This document shows positions 1 to 7,962 of a stretch of 18,933 nucleotides of DNA, piece by piece. Numbering within the stretch: position 1 is the first letter of the stretch; the number at the start of each line of letters is the position of its first letter. The translations under genes were made by a program, and so were the position numbers. The notes below the pieces were generated by a model. It saw only the letters and a program-made list of their open reading frames with translations. It searched no databases and was not told the origin of the DNA. Origin of the DNA: Caldifarciminota bacterium RBG_13_43_14 (GTDB lineage: Bacteria; Hydrothermota; Tepidihabitantia; SM23-42); contig MEUM01000122.1 in NCBI GenBank assembly GCA_001771735.1, positions 275 through 19,207 of the forward strand, written 5' to 3'.

Positions 1-785
1 AGCGGTATTAACAATATCGGTGGTAATGCCATCAGTGTAGCCGCGATTCCGATAAAAGTATTGTTGACCGCAACCAGAGATAGCCAGACGCCGATAAAAG
101 GTCCAAGTATTGCACCGCCCATAAGAGTAAGCAATGCGGTCCGGTTCTTTAATTTTTTGAATGAATCTGAGATCTTATTTTCAATCGCCGCCAGAAACCA
201 TACAAAAACAGTTGCCGCCGATAATCTAATAATATTGCCGATCAGGGGAGACAGTCCATTCGACAAACCTTTTTTGGATAGTATCAATCCCAGGGCTTGA
301 CCAAAAGCAGCTCCAATACCGCAGGCAATACCGATTAATTGATATTTTTCACCTTGGAAGTGGCGGCCTTCAAGCACTACCCAGCAAATACCACTCAGGG
401 TCATTGCGATCGCGATTATATCAAGCAGGGCTAAATGCTCTTTTAAGAAAAACCATGCAATTATCACACCGAAGATCGGTGCAAGAGACATCATCAACAT
501 GCTGAGTCGGGGGCCGATCAAGACAAAGGAACGGAAGAGAAGCCGGTCACCGATCGCAAATCCGATCACACCAGATAACCCAAACCACAACCAATGATAA
601 TTGGTAATGCCGACTGGTAAGATCCGGCCAGTTAATATCAGGTGGGTAATCAGTAACAATATCAGGGCAATTGCAAGACGAAGACGGTTAACGACATTAT
701 GCCCCAATTTCCTCGAGGCCACGGTGAAACACATAGAACCAAACGACCAGCATAATGCAGTGCCAAGCGCCGCAAGCTCACCCAT
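1..785 (-). CDS. EamA/DMT-family transporter, 3' part outside window
   Basis: Translating the minus strand from ATG at 785-783 gives an open frame of about 261 residues running off the left edge. It begins MGELAALGTALCWSFGS, a typical start of the first EamA repeat (TM1 with small residues and a Trp). Many hydrophobic segments follow, with the usual inner repeat ending (SLAPIFGVIIAWFFLKEHL, the 'P....l.a.lflgE' signature) near residue 100 and a second repeat starting near 150 (GIACGIGAAFGQALGLILSKKG). Family members are 10-TM inner-membrane exporters or importers of metabolites; the substrate cannot be told from sequence. A Shine-Dalgarno (AGGAAGGAGA, plus-strand 793-802) lies before the ATG, and a promoter sits upstream, divergent from the M16 operon. 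Only the C-terminal tail, some 30-40 residues, should be missing given a usual length near 300. Confidence 0.88.
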   Translation of the reverse strand, partial: MGELAALGTALCWSFGSMCFTVASRKLGHNVVNRLRLAIALILLLITHLILTGRILPVGITNYHWLWFGLSGVIGFAIGDRLLFRSFVLIGPRLSMLMMSLAPIFGVIIAWFFLKEHLALLDIIAIAMTLSGICWVVLEGRHFQGEKYQLIGIACGIGAAFGQALGLILSKKGLSNGLSPLIGNIIRLSAATVFVWFLAAIENKISDSFKKLKNRTALLTLMGGAILGPFIGVWLSLVAVNNTFIGIAATLMALPPILLIP

Positions 786-830
786 TAGAGTTTCTCCTTC
801 CTGGTCAGCAAATAGCTTAACATGAATGTG

Positions 831-858
831 AGTATAAGGCAAATACGCTCTAGGTCAA
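831..858 (-). promoter_or_regulatory. Promoter of the EamA transporter gene
   Basis: On the minus strand TTGACC (plus 853-858) is followed after 16 nt by TATACT (plus 831-836). The transcript would start near 824 and carry a leader of about 40 nt with a strong Shine-Dalgarno sequence. The match is by eye to the sigma-70 consensus. Confidence 0.6.
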
Positions 859-903
859 GAATCGTTTCGCGTTGACATATTGAATCCTTTAGACCAAATC
901 CCT

Positions 904-931
904 TTGACAACGACAAAAAGATGAATACAAT
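904..931 (+). promoter_or_regulatory. Promoter of the M16 protease operon
   Basis: TTGACA (904-909), a 16-nt spacer and TACAAT (926-931). The predicted start of transcription near 938 leaves a short leader containing AAAAGGAG (937-944), correctly placed before ATG 951. A second TTGACA at 872-877 has no acceptable -10 partner. Confidence 0.65.
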
Positions 932-950
932 TTATTAAAAGGAGTTTTAC

Positions 951-2231
951 ATGATGAATATACTTATCGCCCTCATCGCTTTTCAACCATTACAAGTTGA
1001 AGAGACGATACTTGATAATGGTTTGAAAGTGCTTATCTATGAGGATCATTTTGCCCCGGTCGTGTCGGTTCAGGTGCATTACCGGGTTGGTGCTTATAAT
1101 GAAGTGCTTGGCATCACCGGCATATCGCATTTACTTGAGCATATGGCATTCAAGGGCACGACCAAGATTGGACCAAAAGAATATAATAAAATCATCGAAC
1201 GAGCCGGCGGTGAAGAGAATGCCTTTACATCGACTCACCGAACCGTTTATTTTGCGAATTTAAGCGAGGATCGCTATGAAATTGAACTGGAGCTTGAAGC
1301 TGACCGAATGCAAAACCTGACCCTTGCTCAGAAGGAATTCGAACCGGAAAAAGGTGTTGTTATGGAGGAAAGAAGGCTTGGTGAGAATGACCCTTATTCC
1401 AGTTTTTTTGAGCAGCTTGATTTTGTCAGTTATAGCTATCACCCTTACCGCAGACCGGTGATCGGTTTTATGAGCGACCTTGAAAAAATTTCCCGGGATG
1501 ATGTATACAATTATTATCGCAAATTCTATAATCCGGCGAACGCAGTTGTTATCGTTGCCGGAAGTGTTGACCCGGTTGACGCATTAAAGAAAGTTAAGAA
1601 ACATTTTGGCAAGATCCCGGGCAGAAAGGTTGAAGAACCGGTTTATGCTGAACCGCCGCAACACGGTGAACGCAGATTTATTCTGAAAAGGGAAGTCCAT
1701 TTACCGGCTTTGGCAATACAGTATCATACCGTACCGGCTAACAATCGATCAAAATATGCTCTTGATCTGATCTCAATGATCCTTTCTAACGGCATGAGTT
1801 CACGTTTTCAAATGAAAATAGTGCGGGAAAAAGGAGTAGCGGTTGAAGCAAATGTTTATTCCAGCAATACAAAGTACGGCGGTTCTTTTACTGTTTTTGC
1901 CATACCTCAAGTCGGTGTCGATATTGAGACTCTGGAGCGTGAGGTTCTGAATGAATTGGACATGCTGAAAAGCGTCTATGTTACGGATGATGAATTGACC
2001 AAGGCAAAGAACCAGCTAATAGCCAGGACTGTTTATCGACTGGATTCCTCATCCTGGATGGGATTCACCATTGGCTGGTGGGAAATCGAGGGCGGCGGTT
2101 GGAGAAATTTCAATTTTTATCTCGATGAGATCAATAATATCGATAAGGAAGCAATTCTTTCAACGGCAAAGGAATTTTTTACCGAAGATAATCGTACGGT
2201 CGGTTATTTACTACCTAAGGAGGAAAAGTGA
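951..2231 (+). CDS. M16 family zinc metallopeptidase, catalytic subunit
   Basis: A 426-residue peptidase of the M16 (pitrilysin/mitochondrial processing peptidase) family. The inverted zinc motif HLLEH is at residues 60-64 (H60 and H64 ligands, E63 catalytic), and the distal Glu ligand is expected about 76 residues later, in MEERR (E139/E140). Both M16 halves are present: an N-terminal peptidase half (about 15-220) and a C-terminal half (about 225-426) including the usual SSRFQMKIVREKGVAY-like stretch near 280. The N-terminus (MMNILIALIAF) is short and hydrophobic and may be a weak signal peptide or anchor. A second ATG follows directly at 954; the Shine-Dalgarno at 937-944 suits either. The stop overlaps the start of the next gene, an M16 homologue without the zinc motif, so the two probably form a heterodimer that degrades peptides in the periplasm or outside the cytoplasm. 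Substrate unknown. Confidence 0.93.
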   Translation: MMNILIALIAFQPLQVEETILDNGLKVLIYEDHFAPVVSVQVHYRVGAYNEVLGITGISHLLEHMAFKGTTKIGPKEYNKIIERAGGEENAFTSTHRTVYFANLSEDRYEIELELEADRMQNLTLAQKEFEPEKGVVMEERRLGENDPYSSFFEQLDFVSYSYHPYRRPVIGFMSDLEKISRDDVYNYYRKFYNPANAVVIVAGSVDPVDALKKVKKHFGKIPGRKVEEPVYAEPPQHGERRFILKREVHLPALAIQYHTVPANNRSKYALDLISMILSNGMSSRFQMKIVREKGVAVEANVYSSNTKYGGSFTVFAIPQVGVDIETLEREVLNELDMLKSVYVTDDELTKAKNQLIARTVYRLDSSSWMGFTIGWWEIEGGGWRNFNFYLDEINNIDKEAILSTAKEFFTEDNRTVGYLLPKEEK

Positions 2232-3550
2232 AGCTATTACTTATTATTGCCATTTTGACCGCATCTCTTGCAGCTTTGAATATTGAACGTGAGGTTCTGG
2301 AAAATGGGATAACAGTGCTCAGTATTGAGGCCCATAAGATCCCGGTCGTCGATCTTCAAGTTGTTGCTTATGCAGGCAGTTACTACGATCCCCGCTCCAT
2401 GGAAGGTATTGCCAACCTGACCTGCCGATTGCTTATGCGCGGTACGACTCATCGATCAGCGGATGATATTAGCCGGTCATTAGAATCGGTTGGTGGTGAA
2501 TTGAATCCGGCGATAACTGAGGACTATGCCGGTTTAAAATGCCGCGTGTTGAGCAAGGATTTGTCCGAGGCTATCGATTTGATAAGCGATTGTTTTATGG
2601 AACCTCTATTTGATATCGATGAGTTTGAAAGAGTGAAAAAGGAAGTTCTATCCAGTATCAAGGTTGAAAATAACGATCCATTTCAGGTAAGTGAAAAGGC
2701 ATATCGAAAATTGCTTTTTGGTGATAACCCGCTCAATCATTTACCAACCGGGTTTGAGGAATCGGTGAGTCGTATCGGTCGTAATGATGTTGAGTATTTT
2801 TATTCATCGTATTATCGACCCGGCAATCTGATAATCGTTGTCGTCGGCGATTTCGTTCACAGCGAATTACTTTCATTGCTGAATCAAAAATTCGGCAAAT
2901 GGGAGAATGGTGAGATAAGCAAACCGGTCATTCAAGAATATTTAGCGACTGATCATCCGATCGGTCGCATTGTACCGATGGATATATCTCAGGCATATAT
3001 TCTGCTTGGCCATCACGGGCCAAAATATGGTACTGAAGACTGGTTTGATGCCCGGGTGATGAATTATATTCTTGGCGGAGGCGGATTGACCTCCCGGATC
3101 TCCATGAAAATAAGAGATGAAAAAGGACTGGCGTATATCGCTTATTGTTATTTTGAGCGTTTTTTGAACGGTGGTCTTTTTATTTCTTCGGTTCAGACTA
3201 GAAAAGAAATGGCGGGAGAGGTGGTACGGACATTGGTCGAGGAAATGGATAATATTCACAAAGGTGCTCGGGCTGGCGAACTGGAACAGGCAAAAAAATA
3301 TTATACCGGTCATCATCCGTTGTCTTTTGATACTTATGGCGAATTGCTTTCGATCGCCCTTCAGATCGAGGTACAGGGTCTTGGTTTAGATTATCTTGAT
3401 AAATTCACCGAGTATATCGACGAAGTAAGTCTTGAGGATATCAAGAACGCGGCTCAAAAATATATACATCCGGACCGCTACTATGTAGTGGTCGTGGGTA
3501 ACGTAAAACCCGAAGAGATTGGTATCGATAATATCGAGTGGCTGGAATAA
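2228..3550 (+). CDS. M16 family protein, zinc motif lost (partner subunit)
   Basis: A 440-residue M16 homologue. It starts at GTG 2228, overlapping the previous stop by 4 nt (GTGA), with AAGGAGGA at 2217-2224 as ribosome binding site, so the two genes are translationally coupled. A clear signal peptide is visible (MKLLLIIAILTASLAA, cleavage near 16-17). The position of the zinc motif reads NLTCR (residues 63-67): both His and the catalytic Glu are replaced by N, R and C, so it should be inactive. The fold is retained: the glycine-rich IRDEKGLAY stretch lies around 295-305 and the C-terminal half is complete. In M16B families an inactive subunit typically pairs with an active one and helps shape the substrate chamber, as in mitochondrial processing peptidase. 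That role here is inferred from overlap and family. Confidence 0.92.
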   Translation: MKLLLIIAILTASLAALNIEREVLENGITVLSIEAHKIPVVDLQVVAYAGSYYDPRSMEGIANLTCRLLMRGTTHRSADDISRSLESVGGELNPAITEDYAGLKCRVLSKDLSEAIDLISDCFMEPLFDIDEFERVKKEVLSSIKVENNDPFQVSEKAYRKLLFGDNPLNHLPTGFEESVSRIGRNDVEYFYSSYYRPGNLIIVVVGDFVHSELLSLLNQKFGKWENGEISKPVIQEYLATDHPIGRIVPMDISQAYILLGHHGPKYGTEDWFDARVMNYILGGGGLTSRISMKIRDEKGLAYIAYCYFERFLNGGLFISSVQTRKEMAGEVVRTLVEEMDNIHKGARAGELEQAKKYYTGHHPLSFDTYGELLSIALQIEVQGLGLDYLDKFTEYIDEVSLEDIKNAAQKYIHPDRYYVVVVGNVKPEEIGIDNIEWLE

Positions 3551-3814
3551 AAGACAGTAATCCGTCATCAGTTATCGGTTGTTTGTCATAAGCATTCAGT
3601 TACTATGCGCTCATATTCGCTCAATTAATGTTGTACAATCTGATTTATGCAGAATTATAAGAAACGCATGAAACAAAACATCGCCATTCAAAACTCGCCA
3701 CCCTTCGGGTGATGCAGAATGGCTTTGGATATTGTCGTAGCTCAGAATGATCGCATAGTAACTGAATGCTTAATCAACCGCTGTCTGTCATCTGTTATCC
3801 GTCATCAGTAACGG
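3551..3814. repeat. Palindromic, 7-nt-period intergenic repeat between convergent genes
   Basis: The space between the second M16 gene and the polymerase gene is repeat throughout. An imperfect inverted repeat (25 of 26 matching) pairs 3589-3614 with 3747-3772. Inside it are a nested stem GCCATTC/GAATGGC (3683-3689/3717-3723) and the hairpin CACCC-TTC-GGGTG (3699-3711). On the left, 3557-3605 divides into seven consecutive 7-nt units that all begin with G (for example GTAATCC, GTCATCA). On the right, 3776-3814 shows the same periodicity on the other strand (units such as GATGACG, GATAACA). The right arm runs into the last codons and stop of the polymerase gene at 3788. The hairpins could also act as a two-way terminator, though no T-run follows them. 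Confidence 0.75.
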
Positions 3815-6649
3815 CCGGTAATCACTGGCGATAAAAGCATCATCCTTTATTACTCCTTCGATTTGAACGATCAGGCTTGATGGATGCCGGCGAAAATGAT
3901 CGGGGAATATGACCGCATCGACTGTGCCGGTTTCATCATCGAGGGTCACAAAAGACATCAGCCGGTTATTACGGGTGCGGATAATGCTTTGAACGATCGG
4001 AGTCCCGGTGATTGATGACCGGTAACCGGGTACGAGATCGGTTATTTTTCTTGACCGGTGCGGGCAAAAGATCTCGAGAATATGATTTTGCGGCAGGAAA
4101 CTTAAAGTATTGAGTTGATCGATCTTTTTTTCGACGAAGGTAAAATCCTGCAGCGGCGGTATATTCTCATAAATGCGTTCGGGCTTGACCTTTGCCGATT
4201 TATAGATCAGAAAAAGAAAGTTCAATTGCGGGTGCGTATAATTGAATCCATCCATTGCGCACGATTTGATCAGGGCAATACCTTCCTCGATCGAGGGTTT
4301 GACCAGATTGAAAAAATCTTCAGCGCATTTGAACGGTTGATATTTGATAATGCGTCGGATCGTTCCGGCTGATAAATTTTTAATCTCATTTAAACCAGTA
4401 ATCAGACTCGATCTATATATAGTGAACTGATCCTGGCTGAGATTCACGTCCGGATCCAGAATTTTTATACCCCATCTTCTTGCTTCGTTGATATAGGCAT
4501 GAGTTGTATAATAACCACCTTTGTTATTGATCATCCGGCAGAAAAAATTAATTGGTTCGTATAATTTTTGATAGGCTGAAAGGTAAGCCAGGGTGCCGTA
4601 AGTGACCGCATGTGCTTTGTTAAAACCAAACGCCGAGAAAGAATATATTCTTTCCCATACCTTCATAATTTCTTGCTTTTGGTAACCGATCTGTCGAGCT
4701 TTCCGGAAAAATAGTTCTTCCAGTTCCTGCATACGTTTTGAAACCCGGTCCTTGGTCATCGCCCTTCTTAACATATCGCCGTCGCTCAGCGAAAATGCCG
4801 CGAAATCATGCGCGATCTGTAATATCTGTTCCTGATATACCGGTACGCCAAGGGTTTCAGCAAGTGCATTCTTCAAACTCGGGTGGGGGTAGTCGACCGG
4901 TTCTTCGCCTTTGAGCCGGCGCAAAAATCTCTGTTTCATTCCTCCGCGGGAAGGCCCGGGCCGGATAATGGCAATCGCATTGGCGATATCGAGCAGAGTT
5001 TTAGGTTTTATTTTTTTTAAGAATTGCCGGACCAGGGGGCTTTCGATCTGAAAACAACCTAAGGTTTTGCCGCGGCTGATCGTTTCGTATACTTTTGGGT
5101 CATGAAAATCAATAGATTCTTTTATCCCGTTAGAGAAAACCGCCGATTTTAATCGGCGGTTATTTCCGAATAAAGCTGACGGCGGCTTAATACCGCCGTC
5201 GCGCATTCCCGTTAGAGAAAGGATTTCTCTAACGGGATTAATCTGGAAAAGGGCCGGGAATCCGCGTACCCCGAGAATATCCAGTTTTACCAAACCAACG
5301 ATTTCAAGACCGTCTTTATCAAAATGGGTTATCTGCCCGGCCGGGCTTGGGTACAGGGGAGCGTAATGGCAGATATTTTCAGGGGTTAATATTATGCCGC
5401 TGGGATGACAGGAAAAGTAATTCGGGTAATTGTCAATGCGGCCGGCAAGCTCATTAATATATTTAATGAGGTCTTCGCCTTGATGATTATGGATGTTCTT
5501 GATCTCCTGCGCAGAGATGCCATAAGCCCGGGCAGTGTTCCGGAACCTTGCCCGGCGCTGGAAACGGTTTATCATGGCGATATGGGCAACATGATCAGCG
5601 CCGAATTTATCGAAAATTTCTTTTATCAATTGCTCCCTTTGATTATATTCAACATCGACATCGATATCCGGTGGTTCGGTGCGTTTTGGGTTAAGAAATC
5701 TTTCGAAAGGCAGACTATATTTGATCGGGTTAACGACTGATAAGCCGAGCACATAGAGAATGAACGAGGATGCCGCGGATCCGCGTACATTCATGCCAAT
5801 GCCCCGCTGACGGGCGAATTCTTTGAGATGATATACCAGCGAAAAATACGGTTCGAATCCGGTGTCCCGTATCACCTGATACTCGTATTCTAACCTGGTT
5901 TTTTCGACTCGATCCAGATCACGCATTTTCGTTTTGAGTAACGGGTAAAGGCTATTGTCTGGTTTTGGGAATATCCAGCCTTCATTGCTTATTGAATAGG
6001 GGCATTGTTCAGCTATTTTTAGATTATTGATGATCGCCTCAGGATGACGGGTAAAATATCTGTGGAACTCGTCGTTCGTTAGCAAACGATTTGGCACCCA
6101 TTTTTTATGTTCATAATCAAAGTCTTTTATCGCGCTCATTAATTTATATAGTATTCGGTCTTCCTCGGTGGCGTAGAATATTTCGTTAACCGCGATCGGA
6201 TCGAATTCCTGTGTGACCAGGTCATGCCCCGGATGCAGGAGATAGTATTTTTCATTGAAGAAGGGGCTGAATCGGCGAAGCAGGGGTATTGAATCAGTGA
6301 TCATAACTAACCCACCAGCATGTTCGATAATATTTTCTTCTTCCAAAGTGTCGAATGCCTGGGCAGTAAGCAGTGCGCAGAGATTGGCATAGCCCTTTTT
6401 ATTTTTGGTGAAAAAATATATCTTTTTTTTCAGATCCTTAACCGGTATCAGCAGATGTCCGCCGATCAATGGTTTGATGCCATAGGCCTTTGAATAGTTA
6501 ATGAATTCAGCCAGACCAAAAAAATTATTATCGGCAATACCGCAATGTTTTATGCCGTATTTTACCAGCGATTCAAAAAAGCTTGCGAACGAGGAACCGC
6601 CCCGGCCGTAATTACTGTGATAGAGAAGGGGTATGTAGGGTATAGCCAT
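3788..6649 (-). CDS. dnaE2: DNA polymerase III alpha-type subunit, error-prone (DnaE2/ImuC-like)
   Basis: A 953-residue C-family polymerase, shorter than replicative DnaE (about 1160) and closer to DnaE2/ImuC. The three catalytic Asp are present: D328 and D330 in PPDIDVD, and D457 in KLDILG. Other family blocks are VRGSAASS (288-295), RPGP (563-566), YQEQIL (605-610) and FNKAHAVTY (676-684). The N-terminal PHP domain (1-70) is degenerate: only LYHS remains of the first metal motif, and ADNN replaces the usual TDHG, so proofreading by PHP is unlikely. An OB domain lies near the C-terminus (about 885-945). A palindromic element encodes residues 471-509, in the variable linker after the third Asp. 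The start overlaps dinB by 38 nt, implying coupled translation; no Shine-Dalgarno is visible. Beside lexA and dinB it probably does translesion synthesis under SOS control. The symbol rests on context as much as on sequence. Confidence 0.88.
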   Translation of the reverse strand: MAIPYIPLLYHSNYGRGGSSFASFFESLVKYGIKHCGIADNNFFGLAEFINYSKAYGIKPLIGGHLLIPVKDLKKKIYFFTKNKKGYANLCALLTAQAFDTLEEENIIEHAGGLVMITDSIPLLRRFSPFFNEKYYLLHPGHDLVTQEFDPIAVNEIFYATEEDRILYKLMSAIKDFDYEHKKWVPNRLLTNDEFHRYFTRHPEAIINNLKIAEQCPYSISNEGWIFPKPDNSLYPLLKTKMRDLDRVEKTRLEYEYQVIRDTGFEPYFSLVYHLKEFARQRGIGMNVRGSAASSFILYVLGLSVVNPIKYSLPFERFLNPKRTEPPDIDVDVEYNQREQLIKEIFDKFGADHVAHIAMINRFQRRARFRNTARAYGISAQEIKNIHNHQGEDLIKYINELAGRIDNYPNYFSCHPSGIILTPENICHYAPLYPSPAGQITHFDKDGLEIVGLVKLDILGVRGFPALFQINPVREILSLTGMRDGGIKPPSALFGNNRRLKSAVFSNGIKESIDFHDPKVYETISRGKTLGCFQIESPLVRQFLKKIKPKTLLDIANAIAIIRPGPSRGGMKQRFLRRLKGEEPVDYPHPSLKNALAETLGVPVYQEQILQIAHDFAAFSLSDGDMLRRAMTKDRVSKRMQELEELFFRKARQIGYQKQEIMKVWERIYSFSAFGFNKAHAVTYGTLAYLSAYQKLYEPINFFCRMINNKGGYYTTHAYINEARRWGIKILDPDVNLSQDQFTIYRSSLITGLNEIKNLSAGTIRRIIKYQPFKCAEDFFNLVKPSIEEGIALIKSCAMDGFNYTHPQLNFLFLIYKSAKVKPERIYENIPPLQDFTFVEKKIDQLNTLSFLPQNHILEIFCPHRSRKITDLVPGYRSSITGTPIVQSIIRTRNNRLMSFVTLDDETGTVDAVIFPDHFRRHPSSLIVQIEGVIKDDAFIASDYRPLLMTDNR
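5124..5238. repeat. 115-bp palindromic element inserted in frame in the polymerase gene
   Basis: Perfect 15-bp terminal inverted repeats, ATCCCGTTAGAGAAA (5124-5138) and its complement (5224-5238), enclose three hairpins. These are ACCGCCGATT/AATCGGCGGT with a 2-nt loop (5139-5160), GACGGCGG/CCGCCGTC with a 7-nt loop (5178-5200), and a 14-bp stem with a 3-nt loop (5207-5237) made of a further internal copy of the terminal motif. The element is translated as residues about 471-509 (starting NPVREI, ending FSNGIK) with no stop. It resembles the Rickettsia palindromic elements in kind, not in sequence. Other polymerases have only a short linker here. Confidence 0.85.
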
Positions 6650-7808
6650 TTTTATTCGACCTAAATTGCTTTTTCAGGATATGGGTTTTGGCCGCGGTAA
6701 GACAGCCAAAACCGAATTTATCCCGCGCCCGGTCCATGGCATTATTAAGGCGTTTTAATCTTTCTTCTTCCAGCTTGAATATCGAAGGCTGCATGCCGTC
6801 ATGCACGAGACGGGACAGGGCGATACCAACGAGTCTTATTCTTTTTTTTTCGGCTAAAAGACTTTCGAGAATAGGCGCACCTTGTTCGTATACGGTCTGC
6901 TGGGCATTGGTTTCCGGCAGCGGGCATCTTTTCGAGACCGTTTTAAAATCAGCGAAACGGACCTTTACGCTCAGGGTTCGGGCAAGCATTTTTTTCTCCC
7001 GAAGCGTGTTGCAGCTGCGTTCGATAAGATAAATGAAAAGCGCATAGATAATATTTTTATTCGAACTGTCCTGGTTAAGCGTTGTTTCCCGGCTTATGGA
7101 TTTTATTCCATCATAACCGTGATAATCACCGCCTTCAATAAAGAATTTTATTACTTTATAATAATTTCCCAGGGCTGACTCGGCTATCCAGTCCGGGCTT
7201 TTGAGCAGTTCGCCGATCGTATTGATGTTCAGACGATTGAGTATTTCCTTATGTTTTGGCCCAATGCCGGGAAATGCACCGACCTCAAGGGGGGCGAGGA
7301 ATTCTTTTTCTTCGCCCGGTTTGACCAGTATTAAACCGTCTGGTTTTGACCGGTCGCAGGCGATCTTGGCAATGACCCTGGTTGCACTTATCCCGATCGA
7401 AACCGGGATATTAAGTTTTGATCTTATTTCATTTTTTATTTTTAACGCAATTATTAATGGTGGTCCTAAAAGACGTTCCGTACCTTTGATATTGATATAT
7501 GCTTCATCGATCGAAACCATTTTCACGGCCGGCGAATAGTTCTTAAGGATTTTGTGAAATGCCTCTGAATATTCCTCATAATTATGATAATTCCCCCGTA
7601 GGAAGATCGCCTGGGGGCAGAGCTGATATGCGCGGGCAGTAGGCATGGCCGAATGGATACCGAATTTTCTCGCTTCATATGATGCCGAGGCAACAACCCC
7701 GCGTTCCTGAGGAAGGCCGCCGACAATAACCGGTTTGCCTTTGAGCTCGGGGTTCAATGCCTGCTCTACCGAAACAAAAAAGGCATCTAAGTCGACACAA
7801 AGATACAT
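6612..7808 (-). CDS. dinB: DNA polymerase IV, Y family
   Basis: A 398-residue Y-family translesion polymerase. The catalytic residues are all present: D6 in CVDLDAFF (with the steric-gate aromatic pair) and D101-E102 in SIDEAY. The palm/fingers pattern SYEARKFGIHSAMPTARA (residues 43-60), the helix-hairpin-helix block FPGIGPKHKEIL (about 180-190) and the little-finger domain (about 240-345) are in order. Having the catalytic acids separates it from ImuB, the inactive partner in other mutasome cassettes. No canonical C-terminal clamp motif (QLsLF type) is obvious. The ATG at 7808 is preceded by GGAG about 9 nt upstream (plus strand 7818-7821). It overlaps the downstream dnaE by 38 nt. No strong promoter precedes it, which fits former co-transcription with lexA. 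Confidence 0.95.
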   Translation of the reverse strand: MYLCVDLDAFFVSVEQALNPELKGKPVIVGGLPQERGVVASASYEARKFGIHSAMPTARAYQLCPQAIFLRGNYHNYEEYSEAFHKILKNYSPAVKMVSIDEAYINIKGTERLLGPPLIIALKIKNEIRSKLNIPVSIGISATRVIAKIACDRSKPDGLILVKPGEEKEFLAPLEVGAFPGIGPKHKEILNRLNINTIGELLKSPDWIAESALGNYYKVIKFFIEGGDYHGYDGIKSISRETTLNQDSSNKNIIYALFIYLIERSCNTLREKKMLARTLSVKVRFADFKTVSKRCPLPETNAQQTVYEQGAPILESLLAEKKRIRLVGIALSRLVHDGMQPSIFKLEEERLKRLNNAMDRARDKFGFGCLTAAKTHILKKQFRSNKNGYTLHTPSLSQ

Positions 7809-7831
7809 AGTTCATGCTCCAATATATAAAA

Positions 7832-7895
7832 ATTCTAATTTCGAAATTCTAAATCCTAAACAAATCCAAAATTCTAAAATCCAAACAACTAAACG
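7832..7895. repeat. A+T-rich 7-nt-period array upstream of dinB
   Basis: Four consecutive 7-nt units occupy 7832-7859 (ATTCTAA, TTTCGAA, then two near-copies of the first), followed by looser AAATCC/AAATTC units to about 7895. The array includes the 12-bp palindrome AATTTCGAAATT. It lies just upstream of the dinB ribosome binding site. It contains no gene. Confidence 0.6.
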
Positions 7896-7897
7896 CT

Positions 7898-7962
7898 GTG
7901 TCATTGCAATCCCCGTATGTAAATTTGTCATTGCGAGCCCCGTATAACGGGGCGAAGCAATC
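7898..7962. repeat. REP-like palindromes, left flank of the GIY-YIG gene
   Basis: A full copy begins TGTCATTGCGAGC at 7926 and ends GAAGCAATC at 7962. It folds as ATTGC/GCAAT (7930-7934/7957-7961) enclosing GCCCCG-TATAA-CGGGGC (7937-7953). A degraded copy starting TGTCATTGC lies just before it (from 7899). The TGA stop of the GIY-YIG gene directly abuts this palindrome. The same family recurs, inverted, on the other side of that gene. Confidence 0.8.

Noticed and set aside
872..899. TTGACA upstream of the M16 operon as an alternative -35 box
   Set aside because: No TATAAT-like hexamer lies 15-19 nt downstream, whereas 904-931 is a good match.
2942..3316. 124-codon open frame on the minus strand inside the second M16 gene
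   Set aside because: It lies wholly within a well-supported M16 coding region and shows no recognisable protein features.
7857..7865. TAAACAAAT upstream of dinB as a LexA half-site like the 9199-9214 palindrome
   Set aside because: Only a half-site, and it lies inside an A+T-rich repeat array where such words are expected.
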